Positions 20,520 through 31,621 of a stretch of 64,000 bases of DNA are shown piece by piece; position 1 is the first letter of the stretch, and the number at the start of each line of letters is the position of its first letter. The DNA lies in assembly GCF_000315625.1 (NCBI RefSeq), contig NW_005434650.1, positions 744,512-808,511 on the forward strand, read 5' to 3'. The notes under the pieces were generated by a model that saw only the letters and a program-made list of their open reading frames with translations, did not search any database and had not been told where the DNA came from. The DNA comes from Guillardia theta CCMP2712 (taxonomy: Eukaryota; Cryptophyceae; Pyrenomonadales; Geminigeraceae). The translations under genes and the position numbers were made by a program.

Positions 20520-23387
20520 ATGACTGGTCTTGGTCAGTTGAAGATCCGTGACTCACTTTCTAGGTTCCAAGCTTATGGAAGCGTCTCTACTTCCCCCGGA
20601 GGCCGAAAGCGTTTCTCAAGGGTCCACGTCATCGCGATTGGTGGCGCTGTTGTGGTCGCGATCGCCGTGGCTTCCTTCTTTGTGCCCTCAGGCTCAGGGA
20701 AGCAGAGCAGCTCGAAGAATGAGATGCTGAAGCTGAAAGCTAAGGACAAGATTCATTCGCGTCACATCAAGTCAAGCCTAACCGATACAGGTTTCCTCTC
20801 TCAGCAGGACCGAGATTTCTTTCCGCAGGACGTTATAGACTCCCTGGACACCAGCGTCGACCCCTGCACAGACTTCTACGAGTTTGCCTGCGGCAATTGG
20901 ATCAACAATGCGACTATCCCCAGCTATCAGCCAGCATGGGCGAAGCAGTGGGATGGAGTCACCAAGCATGTCGAGGCCATGACCGTTGACTTGCTCAAGA
21001 AGGACGCAGGAGTGTCGGGCAAATTCTTCAGATCCTGCATGGACACAGAGACGATCCAGAAGCTGGGGGCTACACCGCTGGAGCCCTGGCTCAAGATCGT
21101 CGATGGCATCGTCGACAACTCGACCCTCCATAACGCGCTGATCAAGTTTGCCGTGTCGGATCTGAACTTGTTCTGGAGCTGGTGGATTGACTCTGACAGT
21201 GAGGATTCCAGCATCAACAGTTTCTTCCTCGCGCAGGGAGGCATCACAATGCCGGATCGCGACTACTACCTCAAGCAGAGTGAGGGGATGCAGAAGCACC
21301 GCAAAGTTTACCTCGACCTCGCCGTCACCCTGTTTGGGCTTGCAGGCAGCTCAGAGGCTCGAGCGAGGGAGCTGGCTACGGACATGATGGATGTAGAGAC
21401 TGCATTGGCTGCTGCGATGACTCCAAGAGACCTTGAGAGGAACGAGCATGGGAAGCGATACACGGTGGAGGAGCTGTGTGGTATCGCTCCTGGCATCGAC
21501 TGGGCGGGCTGGTTTGACGGCATCGGGGTGAAGGGGGTTGGCAGCATGCCTGTTGGATACTTGGTGGTCAAGAACGAGAAATTCCTCTCGGCGCTTTCAG
21601 GAATCATGATGAACATGGGGTTGAAGAAGCTCAAGAGCTACATGAGGTGGCAGCTTGTTTACAGCTACTCTCCCTTTTTGAGCATTGAATTCGAAAACGC
21701 TCTCCTCAAGTACAATCAAGACCTTTACGGCATTTCTGTGCTCCCACCGCGCCACAAAAAGTGCTTCTTCAGCACGAATGGTGACCCAAGTCCGTCCACC
21801 AGTTGGGAATGACTTTAGTTTTGTTTCGCAGGAGCGATGGACATGCATGTGAGCAAGCTCTTTGTGGAAACATACTTCCCCGAGCAAGCTCGAGATAATG
21901 CCCTTGAGATGCTGCACGAGATTCGCGATCGCTTCAATGCCAGCTTGTCAAGAAAAGATTGGATGGATCCCATCACCCGGCAGAAGGTCGAGTCAAACAC
22001 GAATCATTCTCGAGTTGTGAACCTCATGCCAACAGGCGATGGTGAAACTGCAGCAAATGTTCATGGAAGTTGGTCACCCTACAGTCTGGCCCGCCTCGAC
22101 ATATGAGACTTTCAATGTAAAATCTTTATGTTGAGATGATGATGTTGCTGGATCGCTCTTTAAAGTTTCAAATCCGCAGGAATTTGGAGGGATCAGAGAG
22201 GACACCTACTTTGACAATTGTGTCACGACCAACTCTTGGGATGTGAAGAACACCCTGAAGAGACTTGGAAAGAAGGTTCGGAGCGAACTCTCAATCTTGG
22301 TGTAAGGAATCAACAGGTTGACAAGAAGCGATGGGGGAGTTCTTCAGCCACAGACGTCAACTCCTACTACAACCGCAAGGTGTTGCAACTTCGACGGACT
22401 GTGGGGTTGAGATGGTAAGAGATGTGTTGGTTTCAGGTCAACGGCATCTTCATCCCTGCCGGGATCCTCCAGCCGCCCTTCTATGACCCGAAGCAGCTGG
22501 TAGCGCGAAACTACGGCAGTGTTGGAGCCATCTGCGGGCACGAGATGACCCATGGGTTCGATGACGTGGGACGAGAGGTGAAAGATGGAAGTGAGCTCGA
22601 GGGCAGCTGGGCATTGACCTGCTGATAGTATGACGGCAATGGGAACCGCAATGGGTGGTGGACGCCTGACGTGGTCAAGGCGTTCAAGGAGAGAGCAAAG
22701 TGTATCGAAGTGTTGTTCTCCTCCTACGAGATTTACGGGGAGCATGTCAACGGCAAGCTCACGCTGGGAGAGTCCATTGCCGACAGGTTCTGCTGCCTCC
22801 TGCTTGGCTGCTCTTGTAACGCTCAGCCTCACCAGCGGAGGGCTGAAGTTCGCCTGGGAGGCCTTCTTGTTCAAGTACAACGTGAGAGGCGACGACGGTG
22901 ACTGTGACTCGCACTGAACGACCTGCAGCCCGACGAGAGCATGAAGCGATTGTTCTTCGTCGCCATGGGTCAGGTGCAGCAGCTCTTAAGCGAGGAGACG
23001 GTTGGAGGAGTGACGGACTTGCAGACATGGTGCGAGAAAACTCGAGTTGCAAGCGCCAAGAACTCGCTACTCACGGACGAGGTTAGTGCAGCTACTCCCG
23101 TCCTCTCCCTCCTTCCCTCCTCCTTCCCTTGACTCTTCAGCCTGACCTTTTCCGGGCAGCATCCTCCGAACAAGTACCGCGTGATTGGGACTCTCAGCCA
23201 GTTCGATCCCTTCTCGGAGTCTTTCGGGTAAGAGGGGGAGCGGCAACGACGGGGAGGCAGGGGAGCAAAGGAGAGCAGGAGGAGTGAGCGTGTGAGGGAG
23301 GAGGATCGAACTTGGGGTGTTGAGACGTGTGGCAGATGCCCCGCAGGCTCGGCGATGAATCCGATCGCTAAGTGTCACTTGTGGTGA
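20520..23387 (+). CDS. M13 family zinc metallopeptidase (neprilysin-like)
   Basis: ATG at 20520 opens a type II membrane protein: basic N-tail, anchor VHVIAIGGAVVVAIAVASFF near residue 40, then the M13 start SVDPCTDFYEFACGNW. The frame continues through introns I could place: LYGISVLPPRHKKCFF...TNG|AMDMHVSKLFVETYF near 21832, ITRQK|AMVKLQQMFMEVGHP near 21985, FGGIREDTYFDNCV near 22190, and VNGIFIPAGILQPPF near 22440. The zinc site HEMTH lies in GAICGHEMTHGFDD near 22540. The downstream ligand block GESIADSGGLKFAW spans an intron near 22785-22836, and the invariant tail ends AMNPIAKCHLW with the stop at 23385-23387. All hallmark residues are present, so it should be an active ectopeptidase cleaving short peptides. 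Family length (about 700 residues) fits. Confidence 0.93.
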
Positions 23388-23471
23388 TATGGTTTGAAAT
23401 CAGATTCTTCTGTGTATATAGCTTCTAATTTGTGAGCCTGTGATGTGCGCTGGTCCGTCCTCCTCTGTCTG

Positions 23472-24999
23472 TTATTCTTTCTCGTCTTGCTGTGCCAAGG
23501 CACTTTGTGCTGAACAAGATGAAGTATTAAAGTATCTCCGCCTTCCGGCGCTCTTGGCCCTTACGCACCCAGGTCTCGTTGAGCAGTCGAGCTGGACGTA
23601 CCTGACTTTTTCATCCATTTGCCGAGGTCCCAAGAATCCGGCGGAGCAACGCTGTCGCTGTAGTGGGCCATCCTCTTGTTGAACTCTTCCTCGTAGTACT
23701 TGAGCATCTTCTCGCACTGATCGATGCCATGGTCTGAGACGAGGAACCCGTTGTTGATGTTGAACTCCAGGAAGACAGGCCCCTCTTCGCGCACCATCAC
23801 GTCCCACCCCACGTTAGCCAGCTCCTTCCCCAGCTCCCCGTGCATGCTCATTGCAAGCTCGTAGGCGCGGAGGAGGGCAGCAGTGTACGTGGACGCGTCG
23901 ATCCACGTCCTGTTCCTCGCATCGTAGAAGCCGTAGCACGCGGGGTCTTGGGGGTCTTCGTCGTAATCCTCATGGTTGCCGATGAAGGGCTTGGGCCCTC
24001 CCTTGAGGAGAACAGCATGTCCTCCGATAATGTCCGTCTGCACGCGCTGATCCTCCAGCTTGTTGAAGGTGCGCCAGCAGTAGCCGAAGGAGGGCGCCGG
24101 CGCTTCGAACCGCCACAGTGTGGAAATGCGGAACCATTCCGCACGAGGATGGAAGGAAGGGAGAACCTGCAGAGAGGAAGACAGTCAGGAGAGACAGCAA
24201 GCAGACTACTTCTGTGCACCTGCTCCACGAGCATGTAGCATGCTTTCCTGTAAGGAGGAACAAGTTGCTCAATGTCATGGCACTGAACGATTCCCAACCC
24301 CATGGTTGCGTAGACAGGCTTCCAGATCCACTTCATCTCATCTTGTCCCTCGATCTTCTTCGCTCGGTACTCTACTTCTCCATTTCTCATAACCAGCATG
24401 ATCCGAGCAGTCGGAGCTTCATGGCGAGCAAAGAGCCGATCCTGCCAAAGCTTGTCGTGGAACATGTCATGGAACTTGTCGTACATGACGCTGGGATAGG
24501 AGAGCGACTCTGCTGCACTATAGATGGCAAGACCAGCACCGTTTCCAAAGCCCTCACCTTCGATGGCAAGAGGATGCCGAACGTAGAACCACCAGAGCCT
24601 CCATCCCCTCTGACCCGATCGGTCCATCCCATGTCCTCCCCTTGCAAACTGCCTCGCTGGAATCATCCAGGTCGGGAAGAAGGCGTGGACGAGCCCAACA
24701 ACGGGACCCATAAACTGAAGGAAGGTAGCTCCTGAGAGCACGAGGAAGCGCGTGATGAGCGGAGGATAGCTCGTGTCCATGGAGTGCTGGACGAAGGGAG
24801 TGCCTCCTGGGAAAACATTGAGCGTGAATGTGATCATGGCATTCCGCAGCGACGAGCGCAGACGATCGTTGGCGGTGGCAAGACGGATGAAGAGCTTGCG
24901 GTCGAAGGGCGACATCACCGCCCATTCTATCGCCACCACTCCCAGCATGCCGACGGCTCCTATTGCCAAAATACCCAGGCCGCCATCCCACGCCATCAT
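23472..24999 (-). CDS. membrane-anchored ATP-grasp protein (sugar-transfer-associated type)
   Basis: Three exons: 24220-24999, 23602-24166 and 23510-side exon 23472-23509 (introns of 53 and 92 nt, GT-AG). The N-terminus has a hydrophobic segment (GLGILAIGAVGMLGVVAIEW) and another around LSGATFLQFMGPVVGLVHAFF. The ATP-grasp core follows: DKLWQDRLFARHEAPTARIMLV, IWKPVYATMGLGI, STLWRFEAPAPSFGYCWRTF, GGHAVLLKGGPKPF, DPQDPACYGFYDA, then LANVGWDVMVREEGPVFLEFN. GWDV...GP..LE.N is the metal/ATP-binding end of the family seen in polysaccharide and sugar-peptide synthesis clusters of bacteria. It probably ligates an amino acid or acyl group to a membrane substrate, which is inference. Strikingly compact for a eukaryote. 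Four CCGTTA motifs stand immediately upstream. Confidence 0.7.
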
Positions 25000-25000
25000 T

Positions 25001-25047
25001 CCGTTACTCTCAAATGTAACGGTACAAACAGCCGTTACTAACCGTTA
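25001..25047. promoter_or_regulatory. cluster of four CCGTTA(C) motifs upstream of the ATP-grasp gene
   Basis: CCGTTAC at 25001-25007, its complement GTAACGG at 25016-25022, CCGTTAC at 25032-25038 and CCGTTA at 25042-25047. All lie within 50 bp of the minus-strand start codon at 24999. Myb-type core; probable proximal promoter elements. Confidence 0.5.
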
Positions 25048-26134
25048 TGAAATCTTTCCCCGGGGCCCGAGTCCGGCGGTCCGTCCACTGAGCCCGGCCG
25101 CTGAGTGCCACGGTGGTCTCACTGGCAGAGTCAGGGGAGGCCACCGTGACTCAGTGACGCCGGTGGGCCGTGCCCGCCGCCGACTCGCCGCCTCGCGGCG
25201 TTCGGTCCGTTCGACGGTGGTCCTCTAGTCTCCGAGGAGGCTGCGGCGCCGCGCGGCCGCTGCTCTCGGTGACTCGGGGCCTGCCGCATGATCGGACTCA
25301 GCGATCATCCGATCGAATTGTCCTCGTACTGATTTTTTAACTTAACTTTGAGTAAAGGAACTCCGAGGCAGACTTGATAGGGTTTTTGATACCACCCCTG
25401 TGTACTCAAACAGTACCCCTTCATCTGACTGATTTTATCTTTCCGAGGGTGGGGGTGAACTTGAGCCCCACCCTTCGGCAACCAGCTCAGCTCACTGCAC
25501 CGGCTGGCATGGCGGAGTCGAAGAGGGGGAAAGCAGCGAGGCGAGGAGAGCAAGAGGAGAGGAGAGAGAAGGAGGAAAGAGAGGGAGAAAGACACGAATG
25601 GAGAGAGGAGGACAGCAGCAGATTGAGAAGGTTTATGCTGCACAAGAAGCAGGCGAAGAGCAAAAGTTAGACGAGCAAATCCACATGAGTGTGGCAGCGA
25701 ACAATTCGTTGGGTCGTCACACTAGCATGGATTTTAGATGGTGTGTGTAAAATGCATTTTAGTTGAAGGGAGAAGGAGGAAAGGGCATTGTACTTGAAGC
25801 CATTATTATGAGAGTGGCAGACGTTTCAGAGTGAGAGATAAGAGTGTGTTGAGGCAACCATGAGGCGCACAAAAGTTCAATTTTGAGGAGGAGAAAGAAA
25901 GATGGAACAACTCAACGATGCCAAGTAGAGAGTATCTTTACAATAGAGAGAAGTTAATTCGTCTTCGACCATCCAAATGTAGTTTCCGCATGTTCTGGCC
26001 TTCTGTGACTTCGCTCCCATTGTATTCATCAAAACAGTGTAACAAAGAGTCTTTGCCAACTTCGTGTTGTCCCTCCGGAGAGCTGATTCTCATGGGTTCA
26101 TACAGGATCAAATCCGTTTGTGTCATCCCGCAAT
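25048..26134. other. intergenic region, GC-rich then C-run rich
   Basis: 25056-25300 is very GC-rich with repeated GACTC/GAGTC and CGGCGG elements. 25380-25490 carries CCACCCC runs like those at 13 kb and 31 kb. The rest is featureless apart from a GA-rich stretch at about 25520-25610. No RNA gene recognised. Confidence 0.5.
25509..25670 (+). CDS. possible small basic protein (53 residues)
   Basis: ATG at 25509, stop at 25668-25670. The product is almost entirely charged (MAESKRGKAARRGEQEERR..., ending MLHKKQAKSKS). The frame runs through a GA-rich tract, which produces such sequences by chance. The KxKS-type end is the only hint of a real protein. Weak. Confidence 0.2.
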   Translation: MAESKRGKAARRGEQEERREKEEREGERHEWREEDSSRLRRFMLHKKQAKSKS

Positions 26135-28611
26135 ATGGATGGTTTACAAACGAGACTGGAGCAAGGAGGAATCGTCAAAACTCCTGCACGCACGGTGAGT
26201 AAATCAAATCTCTTTTCAAGAGCATCATTCGTTGGCAGGGTGACAACCCGGTGAACGTGCACGTTTCTTCCGTTCAGTCTGTCATTCGTAATGCTCATCT
26301 GGTCCAATATCACTGGAAAGGTGAAGACTTTGCTGTGGCCTCTTTGAGACTGATGATGGCGTTTTAACGAAGATGTTGACCTTGAAGCGAAGCGGAAGGC
26401 ATGGGAAGAAACTACACTCGAAGTGGCGAATGCACAGGAATCAAGCGCAGCCTCTCGAAAAGCTTTAGCAGAATCCACAAAGAATTTCAGAAAATTGCCG
26501 GACGAAGAGAAGTTAGCTGCCTGGGGAGCGCTACTCAAATCCTACCAGTCAGAAATTGACAGCTTGACAAAACGCTGCAAAGCTGCTGAACTCGCGTTCA
26601 TCAATGTGTTCAAGGCCTTGCGAGACGTGCCTGACCCAACAGGGATGTTGAGCACTCTTTGTGAGGAGCTTGAAAACATGATTGTGTTGAAAACGGCCTA
26701 TGACAAGGTCAGCAAGGAGCTGGATGAATACAAAGAGGAATTCCAGTCGTTGAAGAATCAAGATGTAACCATAAGACGGCTGGAGGAAAAGATCGCATCG
26801 TTGGAAGAGGAACGTGAGGGATACGTAGCAGCTGCCCTGGATGAGCATGCACGCGCCTTGGAGGTCCAGACCAAAGCCGCTATGGAAAGCAAGGAAAAGA
26901 AAGAAAAAGAGCTCGAAAATCAGGTCAAGCAACTAAAGCAGAGCATTGTTGAGATGCAGAGGAAGAACGATGAGGCTCAGGCACTTCAGCTGGAGAATCA
27001 AGTTCAACTGGAAGCAGAGATTGCGGCCAAACACTCTCAGATTGATTTGCTTTCTGAGGAAGTTGATCGCCTGTCCGCTCAAGTCACAGCTACTGAAAGA
27101 GAAAAAGAGCAAATCAATTCGCAATATCTTGAACTCTGGAGGAAGCACTACACAAACGGTGAGGCTGCTGCGTCTGGTACGACCTCGTCCACTTCTGCGA
27201 AGGTTGTGGAGTTGGAGACTGCCCTTCAGTCCAAGGAGGGTAGACTTAAACAGCTTTGCCTACAAGTCGAAATTCTTGAGGAGTCTGTGCAGAAAGAGCG
27301 AGATACAGCGCAACAGGCGGCAGAACAACATTTGCGGCAACTGAAAGTGAAGGAACAGGAGATCGAACATTTGAAACAGACGATCTCTGAGTTGCCTTCA
27401 CAAGCAGACTACAGACGCCTCAAGAGACAAATCCAGATTTTACAAGCAGTGGAATACAACATGCCAGATGCTTTAGAAAGTGCGATGAATGAGTCCGACG
27501 AAGAGCATGAGGACGAAGACAACAAAGGATCCGAAATCCGTAAGCTGGAAGAGATTCTCATTGCTAAGAATCGGCAGTTGGATTCGAAACTTACTGAGAC
27601 GAAGAGGCTTCTGGACTCCACCAATGACGAGCTGAAGGAGCTCAAGAAGAAGGAGACAGAAGCTGAACAGAAAATTGCTGAGCAAGCTGCGCTGATCGCC
27701 AAACTTGAAGACCAGCTTTACACGCAGCAGAGCCCACTCTCGCAAGGCTTTTCTGCGCAACACCTTTCCGCACTCCTAGACTCCAAAGATCGTGATCACG
27801 ACGAAGAAAACGTCCCTGCGAATCAAAACTCTCTTGCGGCAGCAGTGGCCGAGCAGAGGGATCGTTTCCGAGCCGCAAACATTGCGCTGGAAGCTGAGAA
27901 CACTGCATTGAAGAAGAGACAGACCAACTTGGAGGGGGAGATCCGAACTCTCCGTTCGGACAACGTGAAGATGTACGAGAAGATCAAATATTTGGAGAGT
28001 TACCGGCCAGGAGCAGCAGCGAGGGGAAATCACTCGGACGTTGAAGCAGGAATCGACACTTTCCCACATGCTGACAAGTACAAGGCGCTGTACGAAGAGA
28101 GTTTGAATCCCTTCACTGTGTTCAACCAGAAACAGCGACAGCTGAGAAAGGAGAAGATGCCACTACATGAGAGGCTGATGCTGGAAATGTCGCAGTTCTT
28201 CTTGGGGAATTCTGTTGCAAGGAAATTCTTGTTCTTCTACATGGTGAACGCGAGATGGTGTGGGGAATGGATGTTCTGACTGACTTGTTTCCCTTCCAGG
28301 TCATTATGCATATTCTCGTGTTCGTCACTCTCTACCGCTTCACTCACAATACCGGATGTCGTAGAATATCCGGAGGAGGTGCAGCGGCTGCCGCTCAGGC
28401 TGCTGGTCAGGCCGCAGGTACACTGAGGGTCAAGGAGGAGGCTGAGGGGAGAGAGGAGGGGGATCAGGGAGCCACAGAGGAGACTCAGTGGGGAGGGATG
28501 GCGAGGGTTGTCGAGGAGAGGTGGAGAGGGGAGGAGGGGGAGTCATGTCTAGTCACTGAGAGTCCGCAGGAGTTGCAATTGCCCAGCAGATGTTGGCGAA
28601 GAAAATGGTGA
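26135..28611 (+). CDS. CASP/CUX1-type Golgi coiled-coil membrane protein
   Basis: A long coiled coil followed by the CASP C-terminal signature: YKALYEESLNPFTVFNQKQR, FFLGNSVARKFLFFYM joined across intron 28244-28299 to VIMHILVFVTLYRFT, the single C-terminal TM. The N-terminal block EEKLAAWGALLKSYQSEIDSL...AELAFINVFKALRDVPDP is the other family hallmark. CASP proteins are tail-anchored golgins tethering vesicles at Golgi cisternae. Upstream exons are likely (MDGLQTRLEQGGIVKTPART at 26135; VIRNAHLVQYHWK to 26319). The join to RFNEDVDLEAKRKAW at 26360 has no canonical acceptor, so the 5' model is unresolved. After the TM the frame runs on 95 charged residues, longer than usual; a last intron is possible. 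Confidence 0.82.
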
Positions 28612-28798
28612 GAAGATTGTGAACTTCTTTCAACCTTCAAGTCATCATGCATACAGGAGGCGTCACCATGGCCAGCAGCTAGCAAGCGATAAAGGGCAAG
28701 AGGTTCATGTCAATAACAACTTCTGAAGTATAAGAATGCAACTCGACACGATGAGGCAGGAAGACGCCCATACCGACAGCAACTCCGATGCCTCACTG
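28612..28798. other. short convergent spacer
   Basis: Only 187 nt separate the stop codons of the CASP gene (+) and the glycosidase gene (-). It must hold both 3' ends; nothing else is seen. Confidence 0.5.
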
Positions 28799-30768
28799 TC
28801 AGGCAGGCTGAATGACCACCCGCACAAGGTCGACCTTGCGGATGTGGTGGATCTCAATGTAGTTCTCCTCCGACCGGACCCACCTGGTCGCCATCTTGGG
28901 AGAAATCTGTACGTCAAGACCCTTGGGGAAGTAAAACTCCTCGGACACCTTCAAGCATGCGATAAGAACAAAACGAGGCAAGATCATCGTCTCACGTAGA
29001 TGAGAGAGGGTGAGGAGACGTTGAGGTCCGGCCAGTATATAAGCTCGAGCCGAGCGCTCGCCTTCGTCCACTGGAAGTGTCTGATATCACCGGCTATGGC
29101 GACGGGATAGCCACGTGCTAGAGCTGCCCAGTTGGATAGGAAGAGCTGGGAAAGTTGATCAGGTGATACCAAGAGACCGAGGAGGCAAAACCTCTCCGGA
29201 ATCGGTCCACAAGCATCCTCCAAAGCCAGTCTTGCAAGCACCGAATCCTCCCCATTGCGTCATCTGCGACGGGGAGCGAATGTGAGGAAACAAAAGACAC
29301 CGAGAGAGTCTCACCGGGTCCGAGATGTTGCCGTTGCAGAACATCTTGTACTCCCAGACAGCCCATGACACGAACATGGAGTCGGCAGCTTGAGCCGATC
29401 TAGCGAAGATAGAGTCTGAAGAACACTGCTCTCCGAACTCAGTCAGCATGATTCCTGTGTTGAGCCGTTCCGCTTCGCGTACCTGCTCCTCTTGTCAAAG
29501 TGCTGCAGACTCAGAGGAACAAGAAAGCTACGTGAATCGCGACTTCCTGGAAGGAAGAATTCTTTCTTTGAGGTCCTGCTGGCCACTCATAGTGATGGAA
29601 CACAAGAACGCTCCTGGTAGTTAAAAAAAGAGCACGAGAAGCTTTTCAATACCCTCCTTTGCCTCTTTCCTCTTCCCCTACCTGTTGGCATTTTGAGACC
29701 CTCCTGGAGGATGACTGAACCCGTTTCCATAATTGTCCCATGTGACTCCTGCAAAGAAGACGAGCCGGGTTGGATCGACTTCCCATATTGCAGTCGCAAG
29801 TCGATCGTACACTCTCTGGTGGATCATGATTAGGAGCATGAAAACACATTAATTTTTCCCTTCACCTGCAGGTTGTATTCATCCGCGACTTCTGGCACGA
29901 GCAGGAGAGGATTGTGGAAGATGTTACCACACCAGGGCTCGTTCACCAGCTCGATCCCCAGCACATATGGTTCATTCTACAGAGAGATCAGCAGCTCCTG
30001 ACATTCTGAACTAGTTACCTTGAAAGCAGCGGCAACTGTAGCCCACATATTAGCCCAAGCGTCGAGAATGCCGTCTTTGTTGTCATAGATCGCCTTGGCG
30101 AACATGTAAGATGGACACACCCGATGCACAGATTGTACCTGGACTGCTGAGCTGACAGCCTCCGCAAAATAGTATCTCGACCAGTCACCTTTGAGACATT
30201 CTTCTACCGTTGGAAATCCTGTCGCTGGATCGAAGCTTTCAAACGGCGCCAGATAAGGTTCGGGGAAACGAAGCCTGCCTGATGGCAGTATAACCCAGTC
30301 AGGAAAACCTTCTCCGCAAAATCTTTCAGTGAGTGCATCTTGATGCATGTCCAGCAGAGTGTAAATTCCTCTCTTTGCTGCTTTTTGTGCTATCGACTTG
30401 AGAACCCCAATGTATGTCATGTTGTATTGTCCACGTTGTGGCTCTATACCCGGCCACATGGTTCCGAGCCGAATGACATTTACGCCTGCTGTCTTGAGGA
30501 GATCAAAATCCAAATCATGCAGAGACGTCTGGAAGTCAAAATACTCCGTCCGAGGATGCCAGGGTGCTCCCTTCACGATGGCATTCACCCCATGGAATAT
30601 TCGCTCTCGCCCTGCAGCATCCACAAACGGTCTGAAGCCAGTGGCTCCGGGCTCGCCAAGATGTATCGGCAAGATAGGATCATCGCTCACACGAGGGAGT
30701 CTAACTCGATCAATTCCTTGAGCAATTTGAAGGAGAAAGAGCCAAAGAAGAAGAGAAGATCTTAGCAT
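28799..30768 (-). CDS. endoglycoceramidase-like GH5 glycosidase
   Basis: ATG at 30768 opens a signal peptide (MLRSSLLLWLFLLQIAQG). The GH5 barrel follows: RERIFHGVNAIVKGAPWHP, INVIRLG-type strand VNVIRLGTMWPGIEPQRGQYN, TLLDMHQDALTERFCGEGFPDW, LDAWANMWATVAAAF and the acid/base motif LGIELVNEPW (Glu after Asn) near 29945. The C-terminus LDVQISPKMATRWV...IHHIRKVDLVRVVI forms the family's beta-sandwich end before the stop at 28799. Endoglycoceramidases cut the sugar-ceramide bond of glycosphingolipids, and HQD...GEGFPDW is typical of them. Several short introns split the gene; one at about 30137 (gtacaa...gccaag) is 45 nt and in frame, so it could instead be coding. Secreted or lysosomal. Family call strong, substrate inferred. 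Confidence 0.82.
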
Positions 30769-31621
30769 GGGTATATGTCCAGAAGTTTGGCGGAGAAACT
30801 CAATGTGTACAAACCAGCAAATGGTCTAGGGGACTGAGGAAGGATGCGAAGAGAAGGAGAGCTCGGAGAAGCAGGAGATAGCAAGAGGAGCAAGATAAGA
30901 ATGGGAGTGGGAAATGACGGGAAAAAGGTGTAAAAGATTGGCACAAGGAGAAACAGAGGAACAGGAAAAGAGAGCAAGTGAACCGAATAGTGAGACTTGT
31001 CCAGGAGGAGGAAAGGGGGAGGAAGTGGAAGAGGTAGTGGAGGACAATGAAGAGGAGGAGGAGGAGGAGGAGGAGGAGGAGGAGGAGGAGGAGGAGGAGG
31101 AGGAGGAGGGAGCGGAGGACGATCTGCTTCCTTTTCAGGAACTAAATCGTTCTGTCTTGAAGCATGGCCGTTGCGATCCCTCGCCGACCCCTAATGAAAT
31201 TCTCACCCCTACCCCCCCATTTTTCGATTGTGACATTACCACCCGTGGTTATATCGTAAAAAGTACCCTAGTATTATAAAACCTTTGTGACCTCACCCCC
31301 TTTCAATCGTGATTGTACCCCACCCCAATCACAGCACCAACAAACTTAGTTCCCCCCTACTAGTGCCACTGCTTAGAAGGCCAGCCCTGTCTCGTTGCGT
31401 CCGATCACTGACCGGGCCCGCCGACTGTACTGCCTCGCTACTGACTCAGTCACTCCTTGCTCGGCAAGTTTTTCCGTACTAGTAGCGACCATATGGCCTG
31501 TACGACAGTACGGTACAGTGTCAAAGTCAACTTGGCAAAGCCTCGTCGGCGACAGGGGCATTACTGGCTTCTCAAAACGTTTCATTTACAAGGTGAAATC
31601 TTTCAGAATTTTCAAGCTGTT
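30769..31621. other. intergenic: purine tracts, (GAG)n and C-run segment
   Basis: 30840-31030 is GA-rich, 31052-31107 is a pure (GAG)n run, and 31190-31350 is rich in CACCCC runs with AT spacers. 31380-31560 contains repeated GACT/AGTC words. The Glu-rich frame here is a microsatellite artefact. No gene supported. Confidence 0.55.

Noticed and set aside
25056-25300. GC-rich block as a tRNA or rRNA fragment
   Set aside because: No cloverleaf, anticodon arm or known rRNA core sequence recognised.
30914-31279. Glu-rich plus-strand frame of 121 residues
   Set aside because: Runs through a GA tract and (GAG)n into non-coding sequence; no family or splice support.
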